Notes: generated by a model not told the origin, from the sequence alone. 64,000 nt of DNA from Chryseobacterium ginsenosidimutans (GCF_024807225.1 NZ_JANUCO010000001.1:2790001-2854000); one strand, 5' to 3'; positions 52,982 to 62,070 are shown, numbered from the stretch's first letter. Numbers and translations are program-made.

Positions 52982-54139
52982 TCAAGCGCTGATTTCAAAA
53001 CTCTGTTGCTTGCTCGCATGAAGTAGACTTTTATAATATTCCGAAGGAGTTTTGCCAATTATTTCCTTAAAATAACGGTTAAATGATGATTTTGATTTAA
53101 AACCCGATTCATAAGCAAAAGACAAAAAATTAATATTTTCATTTTTCTGAATGGCTTTTTCGACCATATTTTTGAAATATTCGATGCGGTATTCGTTGAT
53201 GTAGCGGTAGAAAGGCTTGTGTTTGTAACCGTTTAGCATTTCGCTGATCTGGTATTTATTGATCTCTGTTTTTAAAGCCAGCTGATCAAGATTTAATTCA
53301 CAATCTCTGAATAGCTGTTTTTGCTTTACAGAATCATCCATTTTCTGCCACAATTCATTGAATTTTATTTCGTAATCAAGCGTATTTAGTGGAAAATTTT
53401 CTTTTTCTAAAGGAATGTTTTCAACTGCAATTTTAAAATGGCTATCAGGAAGTTCCGGAAGAGCTGCAATCTCTGTTTTAAGGCTTTTTCTTACAATTAA
53501 AAGACAGATAACCAACAACAAAAAGTACGCAACCGTTCTCACCGAAATATTAATCAGATGGAAATATTCGGGAGAAGTATGAAGTAATATTTTTGAAATA
53601 ATAACAAGCAATTCCATAAAAAGAATGCAGTAAGAAATTCTTTTTATCACATCATATTCAATTCTTTGAGAATTTTTAAATCCATTTTTATTGATTATTA
53701 AAACACTTCTTAACGGATAATATAAATTGATAGTAAAAAGTACGGTTAAGCTGAAATCATTATACAGATCAAGCAGTTTTTGATCAACCCGATTCAATAC
53801 AAAAAATACACAGGCAACCGTTAAATAAGCAATCATCAAAATAAAAAGCGGTATAAAAGTGTACCATTTTTTCGCCAGAGAAAAATCTTTTTTGGTCTTG
53901 CTCAGCGTGTATAAATAGATCAAAGGTCCGTAACAGACACCGATAAACGTATTCATTTGCTGTCTGATACTTTCGTCAGGAATAAAATTGAAAATAACAA
54001 ATTTGATAATGAGGTGAACCGCAATCGCAGAAAGCAGAAAAATAAACAGATAATTTGACGGTGATTTTCTCTCTCTGAACTGTAAAAGCCAAAGCGCCAC
54101 AAGTGCCTGAAAAGCCCCAATGATAACTATATATTGCAT
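52982..54139 (-). CDS. AraC-type regulator with N-terminal membrane domain
   Basis: A 385-residue protein with seven hydrophobic segments in residues 1-220 and an AraC HTH at the C-terminus (KTEINKYQISEMLNG, then FLSFAYESGFKSKSSFNRYF). Such 7TM-HTH proteins are frequent in Bacteroidota and may sense external signals at the membrane. It is transcribed divergently from the TonB receptor gene and is its likely regulator. Confidence 0.85.
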   Translation of the reverse strand: MQYIVIIGAFQALVALWLLQFRERKSPSNYLFIFLLSAIAVHLIIKFVIFNFIPDESIRQQMNTFIGVCYGPLIYLYTLSKTKKDFSLAKKWYTFIPLFILMIAYLTVACVFFVLNRVDQKLLDLYNDFSLTVLFTINLYYPLRSVLIINKNGFKNSQRIEYDVIKRISYCILFMELLVIISKILLHTSPEYFHLINISVRTVAYFLLLVICLLIVRKSLKTEIAALPELPDSHFKIAVENIPLEKENFPLNTLDYEIKFNELWQKMDDSVKQKQLFRDCELNLDQLALKTEINKYQISEMLNGYKHKPFYRYINEYRIEYFKNMVEKAIQKNENINFLSFAYESGFKSKSSFNRYFKEIIGKTPSEYYKSLLHASKQQSFEISA

Positions 54140-54397
54140 TCTTCCTTAGGTTTTCACAAAATAAATACTAAATCATCAATTTATCATTGTCAATACTATT
54201 ATTTATCTATTAAAAATTTTCTAGGCGAATTAATATTAGGTTCATAAATAAATAACAAATAGTTAAATCTATTTAAATATCTATAAATCAATTTATTAAA
54301 AGTCTCAATCCAACGAGTGGTACGTTTTATAATATGGTTTTTTCCTGTGGACGAAAAGGCGTTTTGATTCGCCCAATTTTGCAACAAAAAAATTCCT

Positions 54398-57310
54398 ATG
54401 AATAATTCTATTGGTTTTTCAAAACACAAGTCGAGGATCATGCAGGTATCTGCTTTTTTCCTCTTGGCTTCTTTTGGAACCATTCATGCGCAGACCATCA
54501 AAGGAACTGTTGTGGGTAAAACAAACGGGGCACTTCCGGGAGCGAATATTTCGATTGTAGATGTTGATGCGAAAGCTGTTTCGTCATTAGACGGAGATTT
54601 TAATATTCTTTCGCCAAAACTGGGAGAAATCAATATTAAAGTAGAATATATCGGCTATGAAACGAAAATTTTTCCGATTACCATAAAAGAAGGAACAAAT
54701 GATATCGGTTATATTACGATTGCTCCCGAAGAAAAAAAGAGCAAGGATAAAACAACTGATATTGAGGGTGTTGTTATTTCAAGACCGAATGCTTTAACTC
54801 AGGCAAAAGCTTATGAAATCAAGAAAAACAACAATGCCATTATGGAAGTTATCGCAGCCGATGCAATTGGAAAACTTCCGGATAGAAACGCGGCAGAAGC
54901 AGTGCAAAGAGTTCAGGGAGTTGCTGTTGCGAGGTATCACGGTGAAGCAGATCAGGCGACCGTTCGTGGAACTCCTTTTGCGTGGACTTCCGCCTTATTC
55001 AATGGAAATCGTCTTCCGAGTGCGAATGTTTTAGGAAACAGGTCTTTCGTTCTGGATGTTATTCCTTCAGAATTGATTCAGTTTGTGCAGGTTTCAAAAG
55101 CGGTGACTCCAGATATGGACGGTGATGCGATTGGTGGAAGTATTAATTTTATTACAAGAACCGCTCCAGCAAAGAAAACGTTGAGTGTAAGTGGAGCAGG
55201 AGGTTACAATACTTTTTCTCAAAACGCAACGTATAATGGCTCAATTGTTTATGGAGACCGTTTTTTCAAAAATAAACTGGGCGTTATTCTTTCCGGTGCG
55301 ATTTGGGACAGACAATGGGGCGCAGATTCATTTGATGTAACCTATAATACAGGTGCTGCCAATGATGTAGAAAAAAACTCCATTAGTACGGTCATGATGA
55401 AACGATACATGGGAACAAGAAGAACGATTGGTCTGAATGGAGGTTTGGAATATAAATTTAATGCAAACAATAAGGTTTATTTCCGTGGAATGTTCAATAA
55501 ATTTGATGATATCCGTCCGGTTTACGAATCGTATGTAGATTATGCAAACAGCCGTTATCAATACAATTTCAGATATTCTCACTATCAAACTGAATTATAC
55601 GGAATGGAATTGGGCGGTGAACACAGCCTTTCTTCAAAATTAAATATCGACTGGATGGTGAGCGATTATCAGGCAAAATATTTCCTTGATACTCCGCCGA
55701 CGAATGATATTAAAGGGCTTCCGATTGCTACTTTCAGACAGAAAATAACAGGCGGATTTGCCAATCTTTCAAGTGATGGAAAAAGATATTGGGGATTTGA
55801 TTCACCAAACGGAATAGGAGGTGAGTATCATGATTACAGCTCTGATGCAGCCAATCCAAATGAGGTAATGAGTGCTAATAAATTATTGCTTTCTCAATTG
55901 GTTATTGCAAAATTAGACAATGATGAAAGAGATAAAATTGCAAGACTTAATGTAAAATATGATATTAATTCTAACATTACATTAAAAGTGGGTGCAAAAT
56001 ACCGCGAAAAAGATAGAAACAGCACGTATGGATATAATGCAGTTTTCCTTCCGAATGCATCTTTAGGAATTCCGAATTCTCCGGCTTTGTTGACGCTGTC
56101 TCAATTAACAACAACTGAAGCTCCGAAAGGAACCGCTTTTCTTAACGGAATGAATGGAGATTACAGTCAATACATCATGAATCCGCCTACAAAAGATCAG
56201 CTTTTCCAGATGTATTCTCCTGAATTTTTGCAGCAAAACGGGTTTAAAGATTTTTCAAATGCAGAAACCAATGCAACAAGCGTTTATACAGGCGAAGAAA
56301 ATGTTTTTGCAGCGTATGCAATGGCTGAAATTAAAGCCAGTGATAAATTCAAAATTGTCGGAGGTTTCAGAAACGAGACAACAAGATTAACCTTAAACGG
56401 AGCAAAAGCAACAAAACAAGGAACTCCCGCAGCAACAGTAATCAGCGAATCTATTGTAGAAAGCAACTATAATGCTTTTCTTCCGATGCTTCATTTGCGT
56501 TATAATTTTTCACCAAAAGCAAGTGTAAGATTTGCTTATACAAGATCATTTATCAGACCTAATTTCGGAGATATGTCTCCCGGATCGAGCATTGACAATA
56601 CTTCAAGTCCGAACAAAATCACAAGAGGAAATCCGGATCTGCAGCCTACTTTCAGTCATAATTTTGATTTGATGGGCGAATATTACTTTAACAATATCGG
56701 TATTCTTTCAGGAGGTGTCTTTTACAAAAAAATCTCAGACATTGTATTTTCAGACACCTCTATTATGAATCTTAACGGGACTGATTATATGGTGACTCAG
56801 GCGAAAAACCTTCAGGATTCTAATTTGTTGGGAATGGAAATAGGAATCAACAAACGCCTTGATTTTTTACCGGGTTTCTGGAGCGGTTTCGGAGTAGAAT
56901 TTAATTATACATTCATCGATTCGAGCGTTGAAGTTCCGAGAACCACAAACGGAGTTCAGTATTTTGATAAAACCACGCTTCCGAATCAGTCTAAAAACCT
57001 TTTCAACGCGATTCTTTATTATGAAAGCAAGAAGGTAATGATCCGTCTTGCAGGAAATTACAGAGGAAAATCTGTGGAAACCATCAATCAAAATCTAGGT
57101 CCGAATTATTATATCTGGTCTGATAAAAACTTTACGATCGACTTTTCGGCAAGTTATGATATCAGTAAAAAAGTGAAATTATTTGTTGAATTAAATAATT
57201 TAAGCAACGAAAATTTAAGGCTTTATATGGGCGACAATAAAAAAAGGGTAACATCAAACGAATGGTACGGAAGCAGAGGACAACTGGGAGTTCGTTGGCA
57301 AATATTCTAA
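54398..57310 (+). CDS. TonB-dependent outer-membrane receptor
   Basis: A 970-residue receptor. A signal peptide (to IHAQ, about residue 32), a carboxypeptidase-regulatory-like domain (TIKGTVVGKTNGALPGANIS), a plug domain with EAVQRVQGVAVARY and VRGTPFAWTSALFNGNRLP, and a 22-strand-type barrel ending RGQLGVRWQIF (terminal Phe). There is no SusD-like partner. It lies 10 nt before a secreted tyrosine-type phosphatase, suggesting uptake of a phosphorylated ligand. Ligand unknown. Confidence 0.92.
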   Translation: MNNSIGFSKHKSRIMQVSAFFLLASFGTIHAQTIKGTVVGKTNGALPGANISIVDVDAKAVSSLDGDFNILSPKLGEINIKVEYIGYETKIFPITIKEGTNDIGYITIAPEEKKSKDKTTDIEGVVISRPNALTQAKAYEIKKNNNAIMEVIAADAIGKLPDRNAAEAVQRVQGVAVARYHGEADQATVRGTPFAWTSALFNGNRLPSANVLGNRSFVLDVIPSELIQFVQVSKAVTPDMDGDAIGGSINFITRTAPAKKTLSVSGAGGYNTFSQNATYNGSIVYGDRFFKNKLGVILSGAIWDRQWGADSFDVTYNTGAANDVEKNSISTVMMKRYMGTRRTIGLNGGLEYKFNANNKVYFRGMFNKFDDIRPVYESYVDYANSRYQYNFRYSHYQTELYGMELGGEHSLSSKLNIDWMVSDYQAKYFLDTPPTNDIKGLPIATFRQKITGGFANLSSDGKRYWGFDSPNGIGGEYHDYSSDAANPNEVMSANKLLLSQLVIAKLDNDERDKIARLNVKYDINSNITLKVGAKYREKDRNSTYGYNAVFLPNASLGIPNSPALLTLSQLTTTEAPKGTAFLNGMNGDYSQYIMNPPTKDQLFQMYSPEFLQQNGFKDFSNAETNATSVYTGEENVFAAYAMAEIKASDKFKIVGGFRNETTRLTLNGAKATKQGTPAATVISESIVESNYNAFLPMLHLRYNFSPKASVRFAYTRSFIRPNFGDMSPGSSIDNTSSPNKITRGNPDLQPTFSHNFDLMGEYYFNNIGILSGGVFYKKISDIVFSDTSIMNLNGTDYMVTQAKNLQDSNLLGMEIGINKRLDFLPGFWSGFGVEFNYTFIDSSVEVPRTTNGVQYFDKTTLPNQSKNLFNAILYYESKKVMIRLAGNYRGKSVETINQNLGPNYYIWSDKNFTIDFSASYDISKKVKLFVELNNLSNENLRLYMGDNKKRVTSNEWYGSRGQLGVRWQIF

Positions 57311-57320
57311 AATTTTATCT

Positions 57321-58145
57321 ATGAAAAAAATAGTATTAACATTAGCAATCGTTGCTTTCGGAGCGACAACACATGCACAAATTAAAGACAGTCTTCGAAG
57401 AGTGGTAAAAATGGAAGGAGCATATAATTTTAGAGATACCGGAGGGTACAAAACGACTGATGGAAAAGAAGTTGTACTGGGAAAAGTGTACAGAAGTGAT
57501 GCGATTAATAAGTTGTCTGATAAAGATTTACAAACTTTTAAGGACAAAAAAATCGTAGCGGTGGTAGATTTCAGAGGGGTTGAAGAAGCTAAAAAAGCAC
57601 AAGACAGACTTCCGGAAAATACAAGTTATATTCTTTGTCCGGCTGGAAGCAACAACCTTCCGACCGCTCAGGATATGGCTAAATTTTTAAAAGACAAAAA
57701 CTTTTTATTCGATATGTACGGCGAAGGCGGATTACCGTATTTCGGAGAAAGATATAGATCATTATTTGTTCAGTTATTGACGTTGAAACCCGATGAAGCC
57801 TTACTTTTTCATTGTACGGGAGGACGTGACAGAACGGGAATGGCATCTGCTTTATTCTTAAAAATACTGGGTGTTCCGCAAGATGTAATCGAAAGTGATT
57901 ATGTGGCTTCCAACTTTTATTTAGCAAAAAATCCGACAATGCAGGGAATGTATTCCGGGCTAACAAAAATGACAGGAATGAGTGAAGCAGAAATCAAACA
58001 ACAAATGGAATTAAGACCTGAACTGATCAGAAATTTCTTTGCAGCCATCAATAAAAAGTACGGAAGTGTAGAAAGCTTTTTCCAGATTGAAATGGGAATC
58101 GGACCGAGAGAAATTGCCGTTTTAAAACAAAAATATTTGAAATAG
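57321..58145 (+). CDS. Secreted tyrosine-protein-phosphatase-type enzyme
   Basis: A 274-residue protein with a signal peptide (VLTLAIVAFGATTHAQ) and the PTP-like motif HCTGGRDRTGMAS (Cys-x5-Arg). The early RDTGG motif and DFRGVEEAKKAQDR match the Y_phosphatase3 group. It is predicted to be periplasmic. Coupling to the TonB receptor (10-nt gap) suggests it dephosphorylates the imported ligand. Some relatives act on phytate or lipids, so the substrate is open. Confidence 0.88.
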   Translation: MKKIVLTLAIVAFGATTHAQIKDSLRRVVKMEGAYNFRDTGGYKTTDGKEVVLGKVYRSDAINKLSDKDLQTFKDKKIVAVVDFRGVEEAKKAQDRLPENTSYILCPAGSNNLPTAQDMAKFLKDKNFLFDMYGEGGLPYFGERYRSLFVQLLTLKPDEALLFHCTGGRDRTGMASALFLKILGVPQDVIESDYVASNFYLAKNPTMQGMYSGLTKMTGMSEAEIKQQMELRPELIRNFFAAINKKYGSVESFFQIEMGIGPREIAVLKQKYLK

Positions 58146-58191
58146 TCGATTGACAATTCATATCAAAACTTAGTTAGATTTTTATAAAAAT

Positions 58192-58218
58192 AAGCCGTGT
58201 TGAGTTTTCGCACGGTTT
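58192..58218 (+). terminator. Terminator between convergent phosphatase and rhodanese genes
   Basis: AAGCCGTG and CACGGTTT form a stem with one mismatch pair around an 11-nt loop. T residues follow on the plus strand and A/T on the minus strand, so it may serve both. Confidence 0.65.
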
Positions 58219-58591
58219 ATTTGTTTTCTGATATTTTTAGGTTAAAGCTTTTCTGCAAATCACTCCAAGCTCCACCGTTATGAACATTTTTAAAACCTTT
58301 TTCCTTTAAAATATGCTCCACTTTTACACTTCTTAAACCATGTGAACACACCGTGATATACGTTTTATTGGGATCAAGTTCTACATATCTTTCCCGGATT
58401 GTTCCCAACGAAATGTTCTGTGATCCGGCGATATGTCCCGTTTCGTATTCTTTTTCGGTTCTTACGTCGAGAATGACGGCTCTGTTTTTAATTAATTTAT
58501 CTAATCCGTCGTCCAAAGTTTGGTATTTGTAGACACGATAAACGACGTAAATCAGTACAATAATTCCGCAAAAAATCAAGGCATTTTTCAT
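58217..58591 (-). CDS. Membrane-anchored rhodanese-like protein
   Basis: A 124-residue protein with an N-terminal membrane segment (ALIFCGIIVLIYVVYRVYK) and one rhodanese domain (DVRTEKEYETGHIAGSQNI). The active-site loop CSHGLRS carries the catalytic Cys. It moves sulfane sulfur or senses thiols at the membrane. It overlaps the DUF3817 gene by 4 nt (ATGA). Confidence 0.87.
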   Translation of the reverse strand: MKNALIFCGIIVLIYVVYRVYKYQTLDDGLDKLIKNRAVILDVRTEKEYETGHIAGSQNISLGTIRERYVELDPNKTYITVCSHGLRSVKVEHILKEKGFKNVHNGGAWSDLQKSFNLKISENK

Positions 58592-58890
58592 AGCTTTCTT
58601 AATATTTTTTTATCAATATAAAATGTTCCAAATGGAATGATACACGCTAAAAGCACTTTCCAGGTTGTATCTTTGAACTTCCAGTTTTGTTCGACACCAA
58701 CGCTCAATGTATTAAATAAAAAGAGCAGAAATAATGTGCCGTGAATTGGTCCCATCATCTTTACAAAAGCAGGATTATCAAAGCCATACTTCATGGGAAC
58801 TGCGATGAATACTAAGGTTAATAATGAAATACCTTCAAGAATGGCAATAATTCTTAATCGCCCGATTTTAGTTTTAAATAAATCTATCAT
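58588..58890 (-). CDS. DUF3817 membrane protein
   Basis: A 100-residue protein with three hydrophobic segments and the DUF3817 pattern LRIIAILEGISLLTLVFIAVP, MKYGFDNPAFVKMMGPIHG. Function unknown. It lies 2 nt after the gene upstream and overlaps the rhodanese gene, so the three form one operon. Confidence 0.8.
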   Translation of the reverse strand: MIDLFKTKIGRLRIIAILEGISLLTLVFIAVPMKYGFDNPAFVKMMGPIHGTLFLLFLFNTLSVGVEQNWKFKDTTWKVLLACIIPFGTFYIDKKILRKL

Positions 58891-58892
58891 AA

Positions 58893-59354
58893 TTATCTGA
58901 AATAAGGTCTGTTAGCAAGAGGAGAGAACGGCCACGGAATGGCAATGAAAATAACGAGTAAAGCAATCGTAAAATAAATCAGTATTGTTTTAAACTTCTC
59001 TTTCTCAGTCGATTTTCTTTTTGAAATTGAAGAACCAACGGTTATTAAAATTATTGAAAACAGCATTAGGAAAATATGAATCAATCCAAAAAATAAGAGA
59101 TCAAATGATTCTTTTGCTTCACTGAAATGAGTCCAAAAGTATTTGATAATCGGGCTTTGAGAGTATAAAGTAATTCCCAGAACCAATTGAATATGCGCAA
59201 TTGTCGCTGTCCAATGTCTCACAGAATTATCCGTTTTTGAAAATTCTTTATCCAAAAAATATCCTTTGTAAGCTCTGAAAATCGAGTACAATAAACTCAA
59301 TAAAACCAACCATCGAAAAGTGGAATGCAAAAATGTAATTGTCTGATACATCAT
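58893..59354 (-). CDS. Integral membrane protein, first gene of the TetR-controlled operon
   Basis: A 153-residue protein with four membrane segments, rich in His (TFLHSTFRWLVLL, HWTATIAHIQLVLG). No family recognised with confidence. The Met at 59354 is chosen over an earlier in-frame start (59393), because the promoter -7 box TACCTTTG (59374-59381) would otherwise lie inside the gene. Confidence 0.75.
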   Translation of the reverse strand: MMYQTITFLHSTFRWLVLLSLLYSIFRAYKGYFLDKEFSKTDNSVRHWTATIAHIQLVLGITLYSQSPIIKYFWTHFSEAKESFDLLFFGLIHIFLMLFSIILITVGSSISKRKSTEKEKFKTILIYFTIALLVIFIAIPWPFSPLANRPYFR

Positions 59355-59373
59355 CAATTTTTTATCAACCCGA

Positions 59374-59407
59374 CAAAGGTATAATAAAAACATACTAATT
59401 AGTATGT
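59374..59407 (-). promoter_or_regulatory. TetR-type operator palindrome and -7 box
   Basis: ACATACTAATTAGTATGT at 59390-59407 is a perfect 18-bp palindrome. On the minus strand it is followed 8 bp later by TACCTTTG (59374-59381), matching TAnnTTTG, so a bound regulator would cover the promoter spacer. The TetR-family gene ends 15 bp upstream. Confidence 0.8.
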
Positions 59408-59422
59408 TTTTAACGAAAAAAA

Positions 59423-60013
59423 TTATTTCAAACTATCAAAATAAGACTTAAGTCCTTTTAAATAAACAAGATAAACTCCTTTAGAGTTTTCTAATTTTCC
59501 TAAATTTCGAACTCCCCAATAACCGGAAAGAACAAAAACAGCCACTTCTTTTGCATTAACATCAGCCTTGATTGTACCGTTTTCTTTTCCTTTTTCAATG
59601 GCGTCAATCATCGTGTTTTCCCATTGTGAAGTAAGTTCATTTAAAGCCTTGGTAAAATCAATATTCCAAGGAGCCATTTCCTGAGTGAAATTGGAAGCAG
59701 GACAACCGTACTCAACCTTTAAAGTCTCATTTTCTATTAATAAATAATACATTAAGTTATATATCGTATCAAACGGATTTACAATATTTTGGAAAGGTTC
59801 AATGAAAGTGTTTTTGAAGTTTGGAATCATGAGTTCATTGATGATCGCCAAACCCATTTCATCCTTGGTTTTAAAATGATAATAGAATGCACCTTTCGTT
59901 ACCTGAGTGGTCGCAATAATCTCATCAACACTGGTCGTTTGATACCCGTTGACATAGATGAGTTCAAATGCTTTTTGAAGAATATTCTGGCGTGTTGCTT
60001 CCGATTTTTTCAT
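59423..60013 (-). CDS. TetR/AcrR-family repressor
   Basis: A 196-residue regulator. The N-terminal HTH reads QKAFELIYVNGYQTTSVDEI, VTKGAFYYHFKTKDEMG. The C-terminal ligand domain has Cys and Trp residues (EYGCPASNF). Just downstream, the palindrome at 59390-59407 is its probable operator for the membrane protein-DUF3817-rhodanese operon. Confidence 0.9.
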   Translation of the reverse strand: MKKSEATRQNILQKAFELIYVNGYQTTSVDEIIATTQVTKGAFYYHFKTKDEMGLAIINELMIPNFKNTFIEPFQNIVNPFDTIYNLMYYLLIENETLKVEYGCPASNFTQEMAPWNIDFTKALNELTSQWENTMIDAIEKGKENGTIKADVNAKEVAVFVLSGYWGVRNLGKLENSKGVYLVYLKGLKSYFDSLK

Positions 60014-60064
60014 AAAATACCAATTGGTCTGTTTTACAAAGGAACGATATTTTAGGTAACAAAA

Positions 60065-60090
60065 AAAGAGCTGCTTTGAAACAACTCTTT
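60065..60090 (-). terminator. Terminator of the PRISE-type SDR gene
   Basis: AAAGAGCTGCTTTG pairs imperfectly with AACAACTCTTT; on the minus strand it is followed by T residues. Confidence 0.6.
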
Positions 60091-60103
60091 ATGGGTTAAA
60101 ATA

Positions 60104-61177
60104 TTAAGGAATCATCTTTTCCGCCTTTAATTTTTCGAAAACATCAATAAATGATCTTTCGGTATTCTGATATTCACTGAAGCCCAGATTTCGGCTATTG
60201 GTCATATCGCACATCACTTCAAGCGGTCTTCCCAGATCAAGATCCGTATGCCAAGCGGAAGATAATCGGTTTAAATTTTCTTCTTTTAAATTATATTTTT
60301 GAGCGATTTGTTTCCAAATTTCCAGATCGTTTTCCATTTCTTTTTCCAGCGGTTTGATTTCATTTTCAAAGCCAACAGCTTCAATTTCAAACCAATCTGC
60401 CAATCTCTTCCAAAGCCACTTCCAACGGAAAACATCTCCGTTCGTAATGTTGTACGCTGTATTTTTTGCAGATTCCGTCGTAGAAGCCCAAACCAATTGT
60501 TTTGCCAACATTCGGGCATCGGTCACATCAGAAATTCCGTTCCATTGTTCGGAAGATCCCGGCCAAATAAATTTTCGCCCTGTTTCTTTACAAATACTTG
60601 CGTAAACAGCTAAAGTGGAAGCAATATTCATCAGATTTCCAATGGCATAACCCACCACCGTATGCGGTCTGTGAACGCTCCACGTAAAACCATCTCTTTC
60701 TGACGCCTTATAAACTTCATCTTCCTGAGCATAATAAAAATTGGGAAGTGGAAGTCTCGGATGTTCTTCTCTTACGGGTGTTTCGGGCAATTTACCTTCT
60801 TTTGCATAGGCTTCAAACGGACCTAAATAATGTTTCAGACCTGTTACCAACGCAACATGTTGTATCGATTTTTTCGGAGACAAAACATCCAGAAGATTTC
60901 TTACCAATGCACTGTTGACACGGATATTTTCGTCTTCCGTATCATTCCGCATCCAGGTTGTAAAATAAATATGAGTAGGAGAGATGTTTTCCAAAGCTTT
61001 TTCCAGATTCTGAATATCTAATAAATCAGCTTTAACAGGGATTAAATTTTCAATCGTATTATGGGGAGTTCTAGACAATCCGTACGTTATAAAACCTTGT
61101 GAAATAAGCTCCTGTGCAAGATTGCTTCCCGTAATTCCGGTAGCTCCGACTACCAATGCGATATTTTTGTTTTCCAT
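60104..61177 (-). CDS. PRISE-type SDR (progesterone 5-beta-reductase / iridoid synthase-like)
   Basis: A 357-residue extended SDR. It starts IALVVGATGITGSNLAQ (cofactor GxxGxxG), and has LVTGLKHYLGPFEAY, FYYAQEDEVYKAS and SVHRPHTVVGYAIGN, typical of the PRISE family that reduces enones. A -7 box, TAATTTTG on the minus strand (61197-61204), is just upstream, with two FNR-type boxes at 61227-61263. Confidence 0.87.
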   Translation of the reverse strand: MENKNIALVVGATGITGSNLAQELISQGFITYGLSRTPHNTIENLIPVKADLLDIQNLEKALENISPTHIYFTTWMRNDTEDENIRVNSALVRNLLDVLSPKKSIQHVALVTGLKHYLGPFEAYAKEGKLPETPVREEHPRLPLPNFYYAQEDEVYKASERDGFTWSVHRPHTVVGYAIGNLMNIASTLAVYASICKETGRKFIWPGSSEQWNGISDVTDARMLAKQLVWASTTESAKNTAYNITNGDVFRWKWLWKRLADWFEIEAVGFENEIKPLEKEMENDLEIWKQIAQKYNLKEENLNRLSSAWHTDLDLGRPLEVMCDMTNSRNLGFSEYQNTERSFIDVFEKLKAEKMIP

Positions 61178-61196
61178 ATATGTAAAAATTATTTTA

Positions 61197-61204
61197 CAAA
61201 ATTA
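61197..61204 (-). promoter_or_regulatory. Promoter -7 box for the PRISE-type SDR gene
   Basis: TAATTTTG on the minus strand matches TAnnTTTG about 20 nt before the start. If its centre is -7, the transcription start is near 61193. Confidence 0.6.
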
Positions 61205-61226
61205 TGGCGATAATACAGCAAAATAC

Positions 61227-61263
61227 TTGATCTAAATCACGGGTTTTTGTTGATCTGGATCAA
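61227..61263 (-). promoter_or_regulatory. Two FNR-type boxes upstream of the PRISE-type SDR gene
   Basis: TTGATCTAAATCAC at 61227-61240 fits TTGATnnnnATCAA with one end mismatch. TTGATCTGGATCAA at 61250-61263 fits perfectly. With a start near 61193, the centres lie at about -40 and -63, close to the class II (-41.5) and class I (-61.5) positions of Crp/Fnr activators. Confidence 0.75.
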
Positions 61264-61265
61264 GT

Positions 61266-61845
61266 CTATTTAAGGGAAATCTTTTTGCGGATTCTACTTA
61301 CTGTTTCCGGCGCCAAACCAAGATAAGAAGCTATCAAATTATGTGGAACCCTTTTAATAATTTCGGGATCGTTCTTTATTAATTGACTATATTTTTCTTC
61401 GGCAGTAAAACCACTGGAAACAATTAATCTGTTATCTTTTGTCACCAAACTATTTTGATATAAAATTCTGAAATAACGCTCCATTGCGGGAATTTTTAAC
61501 ATTAATTTTTCGTAATCATCACGGTTGAGCATCAACAGTTTCTGTTTCCTCAATCGCATCGATATTTAAAACCGCTTTTTCCTGATTAATAAAACTGTTA
61601 AAATCTGAAATCCACCAACCTTCAAAAGCAAAAAGATTGATGTGTTCACCGCCTTTTTCATCCAAAAAATAAGATTTTAATAAGCCTTTTCTAACGAAAG
61701 AAATATATTTACATGTTTCGCCTTCCTGCAATAAATACTGCTTTTTTCGAAGCTTTTTAAATACGAAAAACGACTGTAGTTCAACTTTCTCTTCTTTGGT
61801 TAAATCGACTTTATTCTGAATATGGGTAAGGAGAATTTTAAACAT
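61266..61845 (-). pseudogene. Crp/Fnr-family regulator, frameshifted
   Basis: The first frame (start 61845) encodes the sensor domain (EGETCKYISFVRKGLLKSYF) and ends TVDAQP. The second holds LLMLNRDDYEKLM and the HTH NLIASYLGLAPETVSRIRKK. Removing one A of CAGAAACTG (TTT at 61539-61541 on the plus strand) gives EETELLMLNRDDY and a 192-residue protein, aligned with the Crp-type regulator at 40116. It is the likely activator of the SDR gene. Confidence 0.83.
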
Positions 61846-62016
61846 TAAAAAAATATTTACTCCAAAATTACTATTTTCACTACAATATTTTTTTATTTTT
61901 TGAAATTTTAAAGGATAATTTTATTGTTACTATTTATTTACATGAAAAATATTTTTTAATTAAACGTGAGTCCGGAATAAAGTTTATGGGAACTCATTTC
62001 ATTATTAAAATAAAAA

Positions 62017-62052
62017 AAACGGCAAAATTACGAAGTCGTAAATTTGCCGTTT
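62017..62052 (-). terminator. Terminator of the HIBADH-type gene
   Basis: AAACGGCAAAATTACGA and TCGTAAATTTGCCGTTT form a long stem around 2 nt; the minus strand continues into T-rich DNA. Confidence 0.85.
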
Positions 62053-62070
62053 CACCTTTTTTAGGTTGTT

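Noticed and set aside
34858..61542. The heptamer GAAACTG as a specific frameshift signal
   Set aside because: It occurs at two lesions (rluB and Crp) but also inside intact genes, for example DUF3307 near 27467, so the motif alone cannot be the cause.
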